A DNA stretch of 64,000 nucleotides, taken from positions 1 through 64,000 of the forward strand of contig CAYWEM010000005.1 in the NCBI GenBank assembly GCA_964457225.1, in the 5' to 3' direction. The position numbers and the translations under genes were made by a program. The notes below the pieces were generated by a model. The model saw nothing but the letters and a program-made list of their open reading frames with translations, made no database searches and was not told the DNA's origin. This DNA comes from CAYWEM01 sp964457225 (lineage in GTDB: Bacteria > Acidobacteriota > Aminicenantia > UBA2199). The first letter of the stretch is position 1; the number at the start of each line of letters is the position of its first letter. Positions 1 to 8,900 of the stretch are shown piece after piece.

Positions 1-13
1 TCTTCTCATAGAC

Positions 14-475
14 TCATTGTAAGCTCAAGATGTCAAGATGGCAAGCACCGTCCCCCGTCGCCCTGCGCGCGGTAACGCGCTCTGCTTCAAGCATGCGTTG
101 CCCGATCAGTTCGGCACGGCGGGTCTGAACGGCGAAATAGTTTTGGGCAAAGGCGATCTCCGGTTTACGAGGGTCGGCGTTCTGGGCGATCAGATAGCAT
201 GCGTAGCGGGTCAGCATCAGGTCGGGGACTTCTTTAACGGCTCCCTTGGGCATCTGTATCGTTTTGTTGACGTCAACAAAATGATCCCGGATTGCGTGTC
301 CAGAAACTTCACAGGCAGTTTTTGCCTTGGAAATGGCCGTATTGAAATTTCGCCATTCCTCATACCCGAGTAAATACTGAAGATCTCGTGCCAACCAGAA
401 CTCCACCCCGCCTTCGGTCTGTTGGACATGGACTTCGAAAGTAGCTGTCAAGCTTTGAACAAGTTCAGTTTTCAT
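14..475 (-). pseudogene. dinD: DinD/BRO-N-like protein, C-terminally truncated
   Basis: The first ~138 residues match the N-terminal part of DNA-damage-inducible protein D as I know it, including ARDLQYLLGYEEWRNF, SKAKTACEVSGH, LTRYACYLIAQNADPRKPEIA and QTRRAEL. Full DinD proteins are about 270-290 residues. This one ends after 153, and its last 15 residues (from ATGDGACH) do not look like the family, so the C-terminal half is missing. A frameshift or recombination break just inside the gene, at the window edge, is the likely cause. The start has a good Shine-Dalgarno (GGAGGTG, 8 bases upstream). DinD is LexA-controlled in E. coli and inhibits RecA-mediated strand exchange. Whether the N-terminal fragment still functions is unknown. 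Confidence 0.75.
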
Positions 476-567
476 GTTTCCAACACCTCCGCCTCATTCT
501 TAGTAATTTGGGAAAGCGAGTGTTCAGGTCTCCAGAATCCAGAAATCACATTTTTGCCTACTGAATG

Positions 568-587
568 ATAAAAAACATGTTTTTTAT
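568..587. promoter_or_regulatory. 20-bp perfect AT-rich palindrome between dinD and the S46 peptidase gene
   Basis: ATAAAAAACATGTTTTTTAT is a perfect palindrome in the 167-bp gap, 93 bases upstream of dinD and just past the stop of the S46 peptidase gene. It could be an operator for dinD or part of a transcript end. The stem is AT-only apart from one C/G pair, so it is a weak terminator. It does not match the E. coli LexA box (CTG-N10-CAG). The rest of the 476-642 gap shows nothing else. Confidence 0.35.
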
Positions 588-642
588 TGTCAAGGCTGGG
601 ATGCAAAAAAAACGATTTTGCCGAAATCTGTTGATTCTATTG

Positions 643-2778
643 CTACTGGTTCAGCTCGGCCAGCAAGTTCTCGGCCAGGCCCAGGTAGCGTGCCACCCAG
701 AGCACGAAGCGGATGTCCACCGCGATGGAGCGGCTGTAAGAGGTGTTCCAGACGAAATCGTTGATGGTGGCTTCCAGGGCGCGGTCGAAATTGACCCCGA
801 CCAGCCGGCCCTGAGCGTCCAGCACCGGACTGCCGGAATTTCCCCCGGTGGTGTCCATGTCGTAGAGCATGGCCACCGGTACGTCGTCCAGGTCCGGGTG
901 GAGGTAGGGGCCGAATTCCCTTTGCCGGTGAAGTTCCCTGATTTTTTCGGGCAGTTCGAATTCCGGTCCCTGGCCTTCCTTTTCCAGGATGCCGGCTATG
1001 GTGGTAAAGGGTTTGTAGTAAACCGCGTCAGCCGGGTTGTAGCCCCTGATACTGCCGAAGGTCAGGCGCAGGGTGCCGTTGGCGTCGGGAATAAAACCGG
1101 TCTGCAGCCAGGCTTCGCGCACTTCGCTGAGCCGGGCGGCCAGCACGTCCAACTGCCCCTTGCGCCGCTCCTGTGCTTCTTTCATTGAATCGTAAAGAGC
1201 CTGCAGGCTCAGGGCCAGGCTGATGAAGGGATCCCCTGAAGCGGCCAGCTCAGCCGGGCTCTGTTTCATCAGCTCCGCCGGCGCATCCGGATTCGCCAGG
1301 ACACTGCTCTCTACCATTTCCCGCAGGGCGGCGGCATCCTTCCCGGCCAGCCGGTCGAATGCCGGGATCCGCATTTCTTGGGGGAGTTCCGAGGCCCGCC
1401 TGATCATTTCAGCCAGGAACAGGGCTTCAATCCCGGCATCGAAATTGCGCAGGCTGAACATCATTCTTTCCCGACTGCGGGCGATATTGCGGTCCATGTA
1501 GGCGCTGTCACGCTCCAGGTCTTTTTTCCGCAATTCCCGGGCTCCTTCCACGGTGAAGCGGGCCGCCTGGAAAAGGGTGAGCACCCGGGGCAGCTGCTCC
1601 AGGAAGATTTCCCGGGGAAAGAGCTCCGACATTTCCCGGTAAATGGCGTCGGTTTTTGGAATCACGTCTCCGTATTGCCTGGCCCGCCCGGGATCGGCGG
1701 CGATAAAAGCGGCCAGTTCTTTTTCTTCCTCGCGTTTGCGCTCGGTCCAGTTCAGTCTCTGCAGACCGACCAGCTTGGAGCGGAAATTCTTCATGGTATT
1801 GGCCAGGCCCTTGATGCGGGAAGAAAACCTGATGGTCAGTTCCGGGTCGCCCTGGGCCCTTTTTTCCATTTCCCGGATCTGCCATTCGTTTATATCGGCC
1901 ACGTAGGGCAGGCGCAGGTTTTCCTCGAAGGCCAGGAAGGAAGCGGTGCGGTGCCGGTAGGTGCGGCCCGGGTAGCCCAGGATGAAGACCCGGTCGCCTT
2001 CGCCCAGGTGGCCCGCGGCGATCTTGAGAAAAGTGCGGGGTTTATAGGGCACGTTGTCCGGGGAATAATCGGCCGGACTGCCGTCCGGGGCCACGTAGGC
2101 CCGCAGGAAGGTGAAGTCCCCGGTGTGCCGCGGCCAGACCCAGTTGTCGGTCTCACCGCCGAAATTGCCGATGCTCAGCGGCGGTGCGTAAACCAGGCGG
2201 ACATCCCGCAGGTAAGTGTACAGAAAGAGCATGTAGGTTTTGCCGGGAAACATCTCGGCCACCTCGGCCCTTTTACCCGGGTTTTCCTTTTCGGCCTGCA
2301 GGATCATTTTCTTGATCCGGCTGTCGATGATCCGGGTCCGGGCGGCATAATCGAGATTGCGTCTGATCCGGCCGAGAATCTGCGGGGAAACGTCCCGGCA
2401 GGATTCGATGATCCTGGCCGTGAACCCCAGGGCCGGAACTTCAGCTTCCAGGCTTTCCGCCAGGAAACCCCGGGTCAGGTAATCCTTTTCAACACTGCTG
2501 GCCCGCTGAATGGCCGAAAAAGCCACGTGATGATTGGTGATGATCAGGCCCCGGTCGGATACGAAGGAACCGGTGCCCCCGCTCAGGTTGACGATGGCGT
2601 CGGTCAGCGAGGTCTGCCCGGGAGTGAATATCTCAGCGGCCGAAACCTTGAATCCAAGGGCGGGCAGGTCCAGTTTGCCGATTTCGTGGATCGGCCACAT
2701 GCCTTCCTCGGCGGATCGGGGAACGGTGAAAACCAACAGCAGTATCAATGAAAGTAAAAGCCGACCTTGTTTGTTCAT
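643..2778 (-). CDS. S46-family dipeptidyl peptidase (DPP7/DPP11 type), secreted
   Basis: A periplasmic or secreted serine exopeptidase that removes dipeptides from oligopeptides. From the chosen start it is 711 residues, the usual S46 length (~700-720). It begins with a signal peptide (MNKQGRLLLSLILLLVFTVP). The chymotrypsin-like catalytic His lies in TNHHVAF (about residue 84) and the Ser in GGNSGSPV (about residue 650), close to the positions in Porphyromonas DPP7/DPP11. The ATG at 2776-2778 is preferred over an upstream in-frame ATG because it follows GAGGTG and opens directly into the signal peptide. The stretch after the serine reads VNFDR; in this family an Arg near here marks DPP11 (Asp/Glu at P1), but I cannot align it firmly. 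Just upstream in the same direction lies another secreted hydrolase gene, suggesting shared peptide scavenging. Confidence 0.92.
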   Translation of the reverse strand: MNKQGRLLLSLILLLVFTVPRSAEEGMWPIHEIGKLDLPALGFKVSAAEIFTPGQTSLTDAIVNLSGGTGSFVSDRGLIITNHHVAFSAIQRASSVEKDYLTRGFLAESLEAEVPALGFTARIIESCRDVSPQILGRIRRNLDYAARTRIIDSRIKKMILQAEKENPGKRAEVAEMFPGKTYMLFLYTYLRDVRLVYAPPLSIGNFGGETDNWVWPRHTGDFTFLRAYVAPDGSPADYSPDNVPYKPRTFLKIAAGHLGEGDRVFILGYPGRTYRHRTASFLAFEENLRLPYVADINEWQIREMEKRAQGDPELTIRFSSRIKGLANTMKNFRSKLVGLQRLNWTERKREEEKELAAFIAADPGRARQYGDVIPKTDAIYREMSELFPREIFLEQLPRVLTLFQAARFTVEGARELRKKDLERDSAYMDRNIARSRERMMFSLRNFDAGIEALFLAEMIRRASELPQEMRIPAFDRLAGKDAAALREMVESSVLANPDAPAELMKQSPAELAASGDPFISLALSLQALYDSMKEAQERRKGQLDVLAARLSEVREAWLQTGFIPDANGTLRLTFGSIRGYNPADAVYYKPFTTIAGILEKEGQGPEFELPEKIRELHRQREFGPYLHPDLDDVPVAMLYDMDTTGGNSGSPVLDAQGRLVGVNFDRALEATINDFVWNTSYSRSIAVDIRFVLWVARYLGLAENLLAELNQ

Positions 2779-2845
2779 GCAGCACCTCATGTCATTGAAG
2801 CTAACACAAAGGCCGTTTGCTGTCAAAAGTATTTGTTTTTGTGGT

Positions 2846-4954
2846 TTATTCCAGTCTTTTAGCGGTGAAAACCGCGCCGCCCTGGTTCAGTTCCAGGCCG
2901 CTGACCCGGCCGTCCTTGTCTTCCAGGAAACGGATCCTGACGATCCTGGCCTGCTTGAGCACAAAGTCTTCATCAGGCTGTGCCAGCAGGTCGAATTCAG
3001 GCTGGCCCGGCAAGACCAGGGTCAGGCCCGAACCCTTGAGGCTGATCTCGATGACCTGGCCGGGAAGCTGGTAGCGGCCGCTCAGTTTTTGCAGGTGGAC
3101 CGGATCGTAAAGCCTGGCCGGGGCTTTCTTGACCAGGCGCAGGGGGTCCAGGGTGGGTTCGAGCTGGGCTTCCAGCCAGGCCACCCGGCCGGAGACCGCG
3201 CGCCCGAAGTTGATCTTGAAGTCCCTGAAAGTGGCATCCCCGGCCTGACCCCCGTTGAAAGTGTCGTAGTGCCAGTGTTCCAGGGGAGTTTCGATGTCGT
3301 TGAAAACAAAGGACAGCTTGCCGCGCTCCAATTTCACTTCCAGGTCGCCGTAACCGGGATGATGGTAAACACCGCTGTACTCGGTCAGGTCGCGGGCCGG
3401 CCTGGTGCCGGTAACCCGGCGTTCCCGGCCCTTTTGCCGGGCTTCCTCGCCGAGCTTGCGGCCCTGGGCCATTTGCTTGGCCGCTTCGCCTATCCAGTCG
3501 CGCGGCTCGAGACCCAGCAAGAGGTCAAAGGCGGTGCGGCAGAGCAATTCGGGCAATGGGGTTCCGCCCAGGTTGGCCAGCACGACCATGCCGATGCCCT
3601 TGGCCGGCAGGAAGGCCACCTGGGAGATGAAACCGTCTATGGCTCCGCCGTGATGCACGCGGCGGTAACCCCGGTAAGAGTCCACGAACCAGCCCAGGCC
3701 GTAGCCGATTTCTTCGATCATGGGTTCGGCCGAGCCGGCCCCGGTACTCATGTGGGGCAGGTGCATTTCAGCCAGGGTGGCTGGATTGAGAATTTTTTTC
3801 CCGGCGAATTCCCCCCGCCCCAGGTGCAGCAGCAGCCAGTTGCTCATTTCCCGGGCCGTGGAATTGATCGATCCGGCCGGGCCGACGTTGTCGATGTTGC
3901 GGAAAGGTATGGCAGTAGTCCGGTCGTCCCGGAATGCATGAGGCCGGGCATGATCCGGATCGCGCCGGGAATCTTCTATGGAAAAATTACTGCGTTTCAT
4001 TTCCAGGGGGTTGAAGACCAGTTCGCGGACGGAATCTTCCCAGCTCTTGCCGGTCAGGGTCTCCAGCAGGTAACCCGCGGTCAGGAACATCAGGTTGTTG
4101 TACTGGAAGCGGTTGCGCAGGTCTGCCGTCGGTTCCAGGTATGCCAGGCGGCGGACCAGCTCTTCCCGGGTCAGGCTGCGGTTGTTGTACCAGAGCAGGT
4201 CATGCCTGGGCAGGCCGGAGCGATGGGTGACCAGGTCGCGCGGACTGATTCTTTCGGCGGCCGGGGAGTCATGCAGTTTGAACCAGGGCAGGTAATTGCG
4301 CAGGGGCTGGTCCCATTCGACCAGGCCGCGGTCGACCAGGCTCCCCAGGGCCAGGGTGGTGAAGGCCTTGGAGGAAGAACCGATGGCCAGGAGAGTATCG
4401 GCGCTCATCTTTTCCTTTTTTTCCAGATCGCGCAGGCCGTAGCCCTCGGCCAGGATGACCTTGCCGTCCTTGACTACAGCCAGGGCCACGCCGGGAACTT
4501 CCAGCTCGGCCAGGCCGCGTTCCACGATTTTTGCGAATTCGGCCAGGGCCTCGGCGGCGGCCAGGCCCGGATCCACGGAGCGCTGGAGGCTGAAGGGGAA
4601 TTCAGCCCCGCCCTGTCTGAATTTTCCGCTGAAGGAAAGCCCGTCTTCACTCAAAACTCCACTGAAAGTCGGATCACCGGGAATCCCGTCGATGGAAAAA
4701 CTCAGTTCCCCGTTGCGCCGGGTGACCTGGCTCAGCGGCAGGTTGCGGGCGTTCTGGGCCGGAATGGATATCTCTCCCTGCAGGGAAGCGTTCTCCCGGA
4801 CCTGGAAAGAGATCTGCACTTCGAGTTTTGCTCCCGGCAATTCAACGGCTCCCTGCCAGAATCCGGCCAGTTCAGCCGGGTCGGAGGCCGGCATTCGGGT
4901 CGGGCCGATCAGAATGCATGCCAGTAAAAAGACGAAAACGGTTTTTTTGTTCAT
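2846..4954 (-). CDS. Secreted beta-lactamase-fold serine hydrolase with DUF3471-like C-terminus
   Basis: A class C beta-lactamase / penicillin-binding-protein-like hydrolase of 702 residues, exported by an N-terminal signal peptide (MNKKTVFVFLLACILIG). Residues ~30-125 form a beta-rich N-terminal domain. The catalytic domain spans ~130-490, with SxxK at S193-K196 (SSSK), YxN at Y285-N287 (FQYNN), and HHGG in place of the KTG box. The C-terminal part contains YSGVYHHPGYGDLEVKLERG, typical of the DUF3471 extension. Family members include peptidases, esterases and beta-lactamase homologues, so the substrate cannot be read from sequence. It lies 67 bp upstream of the S46 peptidase gene on the same strand and 49 bp after pgpA. 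An SD-like AAGGAGCG precedes the start. Confidence 0.9.
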   Translation of the reverse strand: MNKKTVFVFLLACILIGPTRMPASDPAELAGFWQGAVELPGAKLEVQISFQVRENASLQGEISIPAQNARNLPLSQVTRRNGELSFSIDGIPGDPTFSGVLSEDGLSFSGKFRQGGAEFPFSLQRSVDPGLAAAEALAEFAKIVERGLAELEVPGVALAVVKDGKVILAEGYGLRDLEKKEKMSADTLLAIGSSSKAFTTLALGSLVDRGLVEWDQPLRNYLPWFKLHDSPAAERISPRDLVTHRSGLPRHDLLWYNNRSLTREELVRRLAYLEPTADLRNRFQYNNLMFLTAGYLLETLTGKSWEDSVRELVFNPLEMKRSNFSIEDSRRDPDHARPHAFRDDRTTAIPFRNIDNVGPAGSINSTAREMSNWLLLHLGRGEFAGKKILNPATLAEMHLPHMSTGAGSAEPMIEEIGYGLGWFVDSYRGYRRVHHGGAIDGFISQVAFLPAKGIGMVVLANLGGTPLPELLCRTAFDLLLGLEPRDWIGEAAKQMAQGRKLGEEARQKGRERRVTGTRPARDLTEYSGVYHHPGYGDLEVKLERGKLSFVFNDIETPLEHWHYDTFNGGQAGDATFRDFKINFGRAVSGRVAWLEAQLEPTLDPLRLVKKAPARLYDPVHLQKLSGRYQLPGQVIEISLKGSGLTLVLPGQPEFDLLAQPDEDFVLKQARIVRIRFLEDKDGRVSGLELNQGGAVFTAKRLE

Positions 4955-5003
4955 GGTGATACGCTCCTTGATTAATCAGGAATACGCTTGTTTCAGGAAA
5001 AAG

Positions 5004-5471
5004 TTATCCCGCCGCCTGGAAAAAACGCAGCCAGATCTGCATCAGCAGCAGGGTGTAGGCTCCGGCCAGCAGGTCGTCGACCATGATGCCGATGCCATGG
5101 GGGAGTCGTTCACTCTGGCGTACCGGAAAGGGCTTGAATATGTCGAAGAAGCGGAAGAGCAGGAAAGCGGCTCCGAAATAAAACAGGTTGTGGGGGATGA
5201 AGAGCAGGGCGGTCATCTGCCCGGCGACTTCGTCAATGACGCAGGGCCTGGGGTCCTTGCGGGCAAAGTGCTTTTCAGCGGCGGCCGCGGCCGGGATACC
5301 GATCAGGGTCACCAGCGGCAGGGCGATCAGGACGGTCAGCCAGCCTCCCTGGAACAGCGGGAACAGCAGGTAAATCAGGGCCGCGGTCAAGAGGGAAGCC
5401 CAGGTGCCTGGAGCCAGGGGCAGGTAACCGACACCGAAAAAAGTTGCCAGCAGAACCATGATTTTTTTCAT
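5004..5471 (-). CDS. pgpA: Phosphatidylglycerophosphatase A
   Basis: Dephosphorylates phosphatidylglycerophosphate to phosphatidylglycerol at the inner membrane. The 155 residues carry the PgpA signatures: GYLPLAPGTWAS near the N-terminus, IDEVAGQ, FRFFDIFKPFPV and GIGIMVDDLLAG, with three to four hydrophobic segments, at full family length. Its ATG overlaps the rimO stop (ATGA), so translation is probably coupled to rimO. Confidence 0.95.
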   Translation of the reverse strand: MKKIMVLLATFFGVGYLPLAPGTWASLLTAALIYLLFPLFQGGWLTVLIALPLVTLIGIPAAAAAEKHFARKDPRPCVIDEVAGQMTALLFIPHNLFYFGAAFLLFRFFDIFKPFPVRQSERLPHGIGIMVDDLLAGAYTLLLMQIWLRFFQAAG

Positions 5472-6805
5472 ATTTTCACTCCGCGCAGTATTTCGTGATG
5501 CTGATCACTGATCTTTATCCGCAGGGCCTGGAGCGAGTCCCGGAAAGCTCCCCGGATCAGGGTGATTCCGTCCACTTCCGGAGCCTGGCAGGCGATGCGG
5601 CCGACCGTGTGGCGTGAATCCCAGGGCCCGAGCGGCAGAAAGGTCTGGCTGGTGCCGAGCAGCTTCCGGTTGAACTTTTCCAGGTTCTGATCGGATTGAT
5701 CCATCAGCATTTCACGCCTTGCTTCGGCCAGTTCGGGAGCGGCCGCTCCCGGCAGGTCGAAAGACGGGGTGCCTTCTTCCGGTGAAAAGGCAAAGACCCC
5801 GATACGTTCTATTTCACTGGCCGCGGCGAAATCAAGCAGTTCCCTGAACTCGGCTTCACCCTCCCCGGGATGACCGACTATGAAAGTACTGCGCATTACG
5901 GCCGCGGGGAAACGCCCGCGTACAAGCTCCAGCAGCCTGTGCCTGGATTCAGGATCACCGGATCGGTTCATCAGTTTCAGCACCGGCCGGGAAACGTGCT
6001 GCAGGGGAAGATCGAAGTAGGGCAGGATTCCGGGCCGGTTGAAAGCTTCCAGGATCGATTCATCGACTTCCTCGGGCATCAGGTAAAGCACCCTGATCCA
6101 GTTGAAGCCGAGGCCGGAAAGGGCCTCCAGCAGTTGGGGCAGTTCACTGCGGCCGCTGCGTTCGCGGCCGAAGGAGGTCGAATTCTGGGAAACCAGGTTT
6201 AGTTCGAAAAAACCCAGCTCAAGGTATTTTTCGGCTTCCCTGAGCAGTGAATCTATGCTCCGCGACCGGTAGGAGCCGCGGATGGCCGGAATGGTGCAAA
6301 AGGAACAACGCAGGTTGCAGCCTTCCGATATTTTCAGAAAAGTCGTGTTCGGGGTGGTGGCGATTATCCTTTCATGGCCGTCATGGTAAAGAAAATGCTC
6401 CCGGTCCGGGTAGTTCGATTTTTGTTCGCCGGCCAGAACCGCGGCCAGAAGCTCGAAGTCTTTGACCCCCCAGACCAGGTCCACCCCGGCGAAGAGCTCG
6501 GCCAGATCCTGGCCGTACCTCTGCACCAGGCAGCCGAAAACTGCTATTTTTTTTACTTCCCCGTTTTCCTTTCTTTCCAGGGCTTTTAAAACTTCCTCGA
6601 TTGCTTCGTCCTTGGCGGCCCGCAGGAAACCGCAGGTGTTGATGATCAGCCAGTCAGACTGTTCGTAGGCTGATACCGGCCGCCAGCCCCGCCGGCGCAA
6701 CAATCCGCCCAGGACTTCGGTGTCCACCAGGTTCTTGAAACAACCCAGGCTGGTGAAGGCCACGGTCGTGGGGGAAGCTTTTTTGTTCTTCATTGCCTTG
6801 CGCAT
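5468..6805 (-). CDS. rimO: Ribosomal protein S12 methylthiotransferase RimO
   Basis: A radical-SAM enzyme that adds a methylthio group to the conserved Asp of ribosomal protein S12. It has the N-terminal MTTase domain (FTSLGCFKNLVDTE), the central radical-SAM CxxxCxxC (CNLRCSFC, about residue 160) and a C-terminal TRAM-like domain (about 375-445). Length 445 fits RimO (~440), and the Lys-Asn-x-x-Asp-Thr-Glu motif is RimO-type rather than MiaB-type. Two in-frame ATGs lie four codons apart and neither has a strong SD; I kept the first. Only 13 bp separate it from the small gene upstream, so the three genes to pgpA probably form one transcript. Confidence 0.95.
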   Translation of the reverse strand: MRKAMKNKKASPTTVAFTSLGCFKNLVDTEVLGGLLRRRGWRPVSAYEQSDWLIINTCGFLRAAKDEAIEEVLKALERKENGEVKKIAVFGCLVQRYGQDLAELFAGVDLVWGVKDFELLAAVLAGEQKSNYPDREHFLYHDGHERIIATTPNTTFLKISEGCNLRCSFCTIPAIRGSYRSRSIDSLLREAEKYLELGFFELNLVSQNSTSFGRERSGRSELPQLLEALSGLGFNWIRVLYLMPEEVDESILEAFNRPGILPYFDLPLQHVSRPVLKLMNRSGDPESRHRLLELVRGRFPAAVMRSTFIVGHPGEGEAEFRELLDFAAASEIERIGVFAFSPEEGTPSFDLPGAAAPELAEARREMLMDQSDQNLEKFNRKLLGTSQTFLPLGPWDSRHTVGRIACQAPEVDGITLIRGAFRDSLQALRIKISDQHHEILRGVKI

Positions 6806-6818
6806 CGGCTGGATCGTT

Positions 6819-7163
6819 TTACTTGACCCGGTGAAACCACATCAGGAAAAGCCAGAGATCCTGGATATAGGGCACGGGCTTGTTGTTGAGGAAAAGGCGG
6901 GTTGTTTCCTGGTCCTTGACGTATTGAAAGAGTTCATGCAGGTCATCGGCCTGGTCAGGTTGAAAACTGGCGTAAGCGCGGTAGTAGTCTCCTTCTCCTT
7001 CTTCCAGGAAATGGGGGTTGCTCCTGGCCAGCTCCAGGGCCCTGGCGAAGCTCGGACCGAGGTGTTTCTGAAAGCGGACGGTGATCTTGAAGAGATCGTT
7101 GCTTTCCCTGGGATTCAGTATGTTGCGGAGTTTTTCCGCTTCTATGGTTTCTCTGGCGTTCAT
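6819..7163 (-). CDS. Uncharacterised 114-residue protein, first gene of rimO-pgpA unit
   Basis: I do not recognise this protein. It is mostly helical by eye, with charged segments (NARETIEAEKLRN, EEGEGDYYRAYASF) and an aromatic C-terminus (LWLFLMWFHRVK). The frame stays open upstream into the neighbouring reductase gene. However, the ATG at 7161-7163 sits exactly six bases after a perfect TATAAT with TTTACA 17 bases further upstream, so I take it as the start of a leaderless message. There is no Shine-Dalgarno. It precedes rimO by 13 bp. Confidence 0.7.
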   Translation of the reverse strand: MNARETIEAEKLRNILNPRESNDLFKITVRFQKHLGPSFARALELARSNPHFLEEGEGDYYRAYASFQPDQADDLHELFQYVKDQETTRLFLNNKPVPYIQDLWLFLMWFHRVK

Positions 7164-7198
7164 GCCCGGATTATAATTGAAGCCGGCCCCGGTGTAAA
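7164..7198 (-). promoter_or_regulatory. Promoter abutting a start codon (leaderless type)
   Basis: Reading the minus strand: TTTACA (7198-7193), a 17-base spacer, TATAAT (7175-7170), six bases, then ATG (7163-7161). Transcription would begin at or within a base or two of the ATG. Confidence 0.75.
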
Positions 7199-7237
7199 GC
7201 CGAGCGCTTGGGTCGGCGGGTGAATCTGGAACTGGGC

Positions 7238-8266
7238 TTAAATCCGCCCTGGATGATCGGCGGCGATTTTCTCGCGGGTCTCCCGGAAAATGGCCGGGCT
7301 GTCGAGATCGTAAGGGCATTTTTCCCGGCAGGCTCCGCATTCCAGGCAGTCGGAGTAAGATTTGGGGATTGATCCGAGCCTTTCCAGTACCCATTCCTGC
7401 AAATTGTAGCGGAAATAATAACCACGGAGCACGTGCAGAAAAGCGATGGGCAGGCCGGCCGGGCAGGGCTGGCAGTATTCACAGCGGCGGCAGAAACCGG
7501 TTCCCAGTACAGCCTTTTCCCGCTCAAGCCCGGCGATCTCCTCTTCGTTCAGGGGGCCCGGTGTTTCCAGGCAGGTGAGGTTTTCCCGAATCTGGGCCGG
7601 GCTGTCGACTCCGGGAATGACCAGGTCGGCGCCGGCGGCCAGGGTGAAGCGCAGGTTCAGCACTCTTTCCTGAACCGCGCCTCCGGCCAGCGGTTTCATG
7701 GCGATGACGCCGATCCCGGCCTGGCGGGCGGCCGGAATCAGTTCATCCAGGGCCAGGGTTTCCAGGTAATTGATTGGAACCTGGACAGTGGCGAAGGGGA
7801 AGATGTCGAGTGCTTTCAGCAGCAGCCCGGGTTTGTGCCCGGTCAGTCCTATGAAACGGATCAGGCCGGCCTGCCTTTTTTTTTCAAGTGTTTCCAGGGC
7901 GCCGCCCGGGGCCTGGACAGCCTGCAGGTCAGCCTCGCTGGACAGGTTGTGGCATTGGTAAATGTCCAGGTAATCGGTGGCCAGGGCGCGCAGGCTTGAT
8001 TCGATGTCCGCGGCCATGGCCCGGCCTTCCCGGGCCATGCTCTTGCTGGCTATGCAGACCTGCTTTCTTTTTCCCGCCAGCACCCGGCCCATTTTCATTT
8101 CACTGTCAGTATAGGCCCGGGCGCTGTCAAAGAAATTGACTCCCAGGTCAAGGGCGGCGGTCAGCAGGCGGTCCGATTCTTCCAGATCCAGTCTCTGGAT
8201 GGGAATTCCGCCCAGTCCGACGGGTAATACTCTGATTCCGGTTTTGCCCAGCAGGATCTCAGGCAT
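7238..8266 (-). CDS. Aldo/keto reductase with C-terminal 4Fe-4S ferredoxin domain
   Basis: A cytoplasmic NAD(P)H-dependent aldo/keto reductase-fold protein of 342 residues. The AKR tetrad is visible: Asp and Tyr in FFDSARAYTDSE, Lys in IASKSM and His in IYQCHNL. Two cysteine clusters follow in the last ~100 residues, CRRCEYCQPCPAG and CLECGACREKCPY, predicting two 4Fe-4S centres. Such fused enzymes are common in anaerobes and their substrates are mostly unknown. I chose the ATG at 8264-8266, which overlaps the maf stop (ATGCCTGA) and begins MPEILLGKTGI, a normal AKR start, over an ATG nine codons upstream. Confidence 0.9.
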   Translation of the reverse strand: MPEILLGKTGIRVLPVGLGGIPIQRLDLEESDRLLTAALDLGVNFFDSARAYTDSEMKMGRVLAGKRKQVCIASKSMAREGRAMAADIESSLRALATDYLDIYQCHNLSSEADLQAVQAPGGALETLEKKRQAGLIRFIGLTGHKPGLLLKALDIFPFATVQVPINYLETLALDELIPAARQAGIGVIAMKPLAGGAVQERVLNLRFTLAAGADLVIPGVDSPAQIRENLTCLETPGPLNEEEIAGLEREKAVLGTGFCRRCEYCQPCPAGLPIAFLHVLRGYYFRYNLQEWVLERLGSIPKSYSDCLECGACREKCPYDLDSPAIFRETREKIAADHPGRI

Positions 8267-8894
8267 CGGCCCCGCTCCTTCCGAAGAGTTCAAGCCCCAG
8301 GCCCTGGACCTGGCGGTAAAACTGGTTCAGGGGCAGTCCCATGACGTTGAAGTAACAGCCTTCGATTTTTTCCACGAACAGGGCGGCCAGGCCCTGGACG
8401 GCGTAAGCCCCGGCCTTGTCCAGGTATTCTTCGCGATCCAGGTAAAAATCGATTTCCCGGGGCTGGAGCTGCTTGAAAAAAACCGCGGTCCGGCTGAGCG
8501 CGAATGAAGATGTCCCCCGGTACAGGATTACCAGGCCGGTCCAGACTTCATGCCTGCGGCCTGAAAGCCAGCCCAGCATCCGCCGGGCTTCTTCACGCCC
8601 GCCCGGTTTGCCCAGGGTCTTTTCCTCGCAGATTACCACCGTGTCGGCCGCCAGCAGCAGCTGGTTGAAATAGCGCTTCTGGTAAACGGCGAAGGCCTTG
8701 GCCAGGCAGATTCTTTCCAGGTAGGCCTCGATGCTCTCCCCGCTCAGAAAATCCTCGTTTACTTCTGGTATTTCCACCACCGGCTGCAGGCCGATCATCT
8801 GAAGCAGCTGCCTGCGCCGGGGTGAAGCAGAAGCCAGAACGATGGGAATTCCGCCTGCTTCTTTATCCGGTTTTCCCGTTGCTGAAGATTTCAT
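8259..8894 (-). CDS. maf: Maf-family nucleoside triphosphate pyrophosphatase
   Basis: Hydrolyses non-canonical or selected NTPs (dTTP/UTP or modified pyrimidines) to the monophosphates, a house-cleaning role. The 211 residues contain LASASPRRRQLLQ, LAADTVV, GKPGGREEARRML and RRHEVWTGLV, all Maf hallmarks. It follows the HEAT-repeat gene by 6 bp and overlaps the reductase gene by 8 bp. The assignment to a Maf subgroup is not clear. Confidence 0.93.
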   Translation of the reverse strand: MKSSATGKPDKEAGGIPIVLASASPRRRQLLQMIGLQPVVEIPEVNEDFLSGESIEAYLERICLAKAFAVYQKRYFNQLLLAADTVVICEEKTLGKPGGREEARRMLGWLSGRRHEVWTGLVILYRGTSSFALSRTAVFFKQLQPREIDFYLDREEYLDKAGAYAVQGLAALFVEKIEGCYFNVMGLPLNQFYRQVQGLGLELFGRSGADA

Positions 8895-8900
8895 GCCGGG

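Noticed and set aside
1378..2751. A 457-codon plus-strand open frame inside the S46 gene
   Set aside because: Low-complexity Gly/Pro/Arg composition and no motif, while the opposite strand has a complete catalytic peptidase.
2534..4927. A 797-codon open frame on the plus strand
   Set aside because: It lies entirely opposite the beta-lactamase-fold gene and the end of the S46 gene. Its translation is Gln/Gly/Pro-rich with no recognisable domain, as expected from an antisense frame in GC-rich coding DNA.
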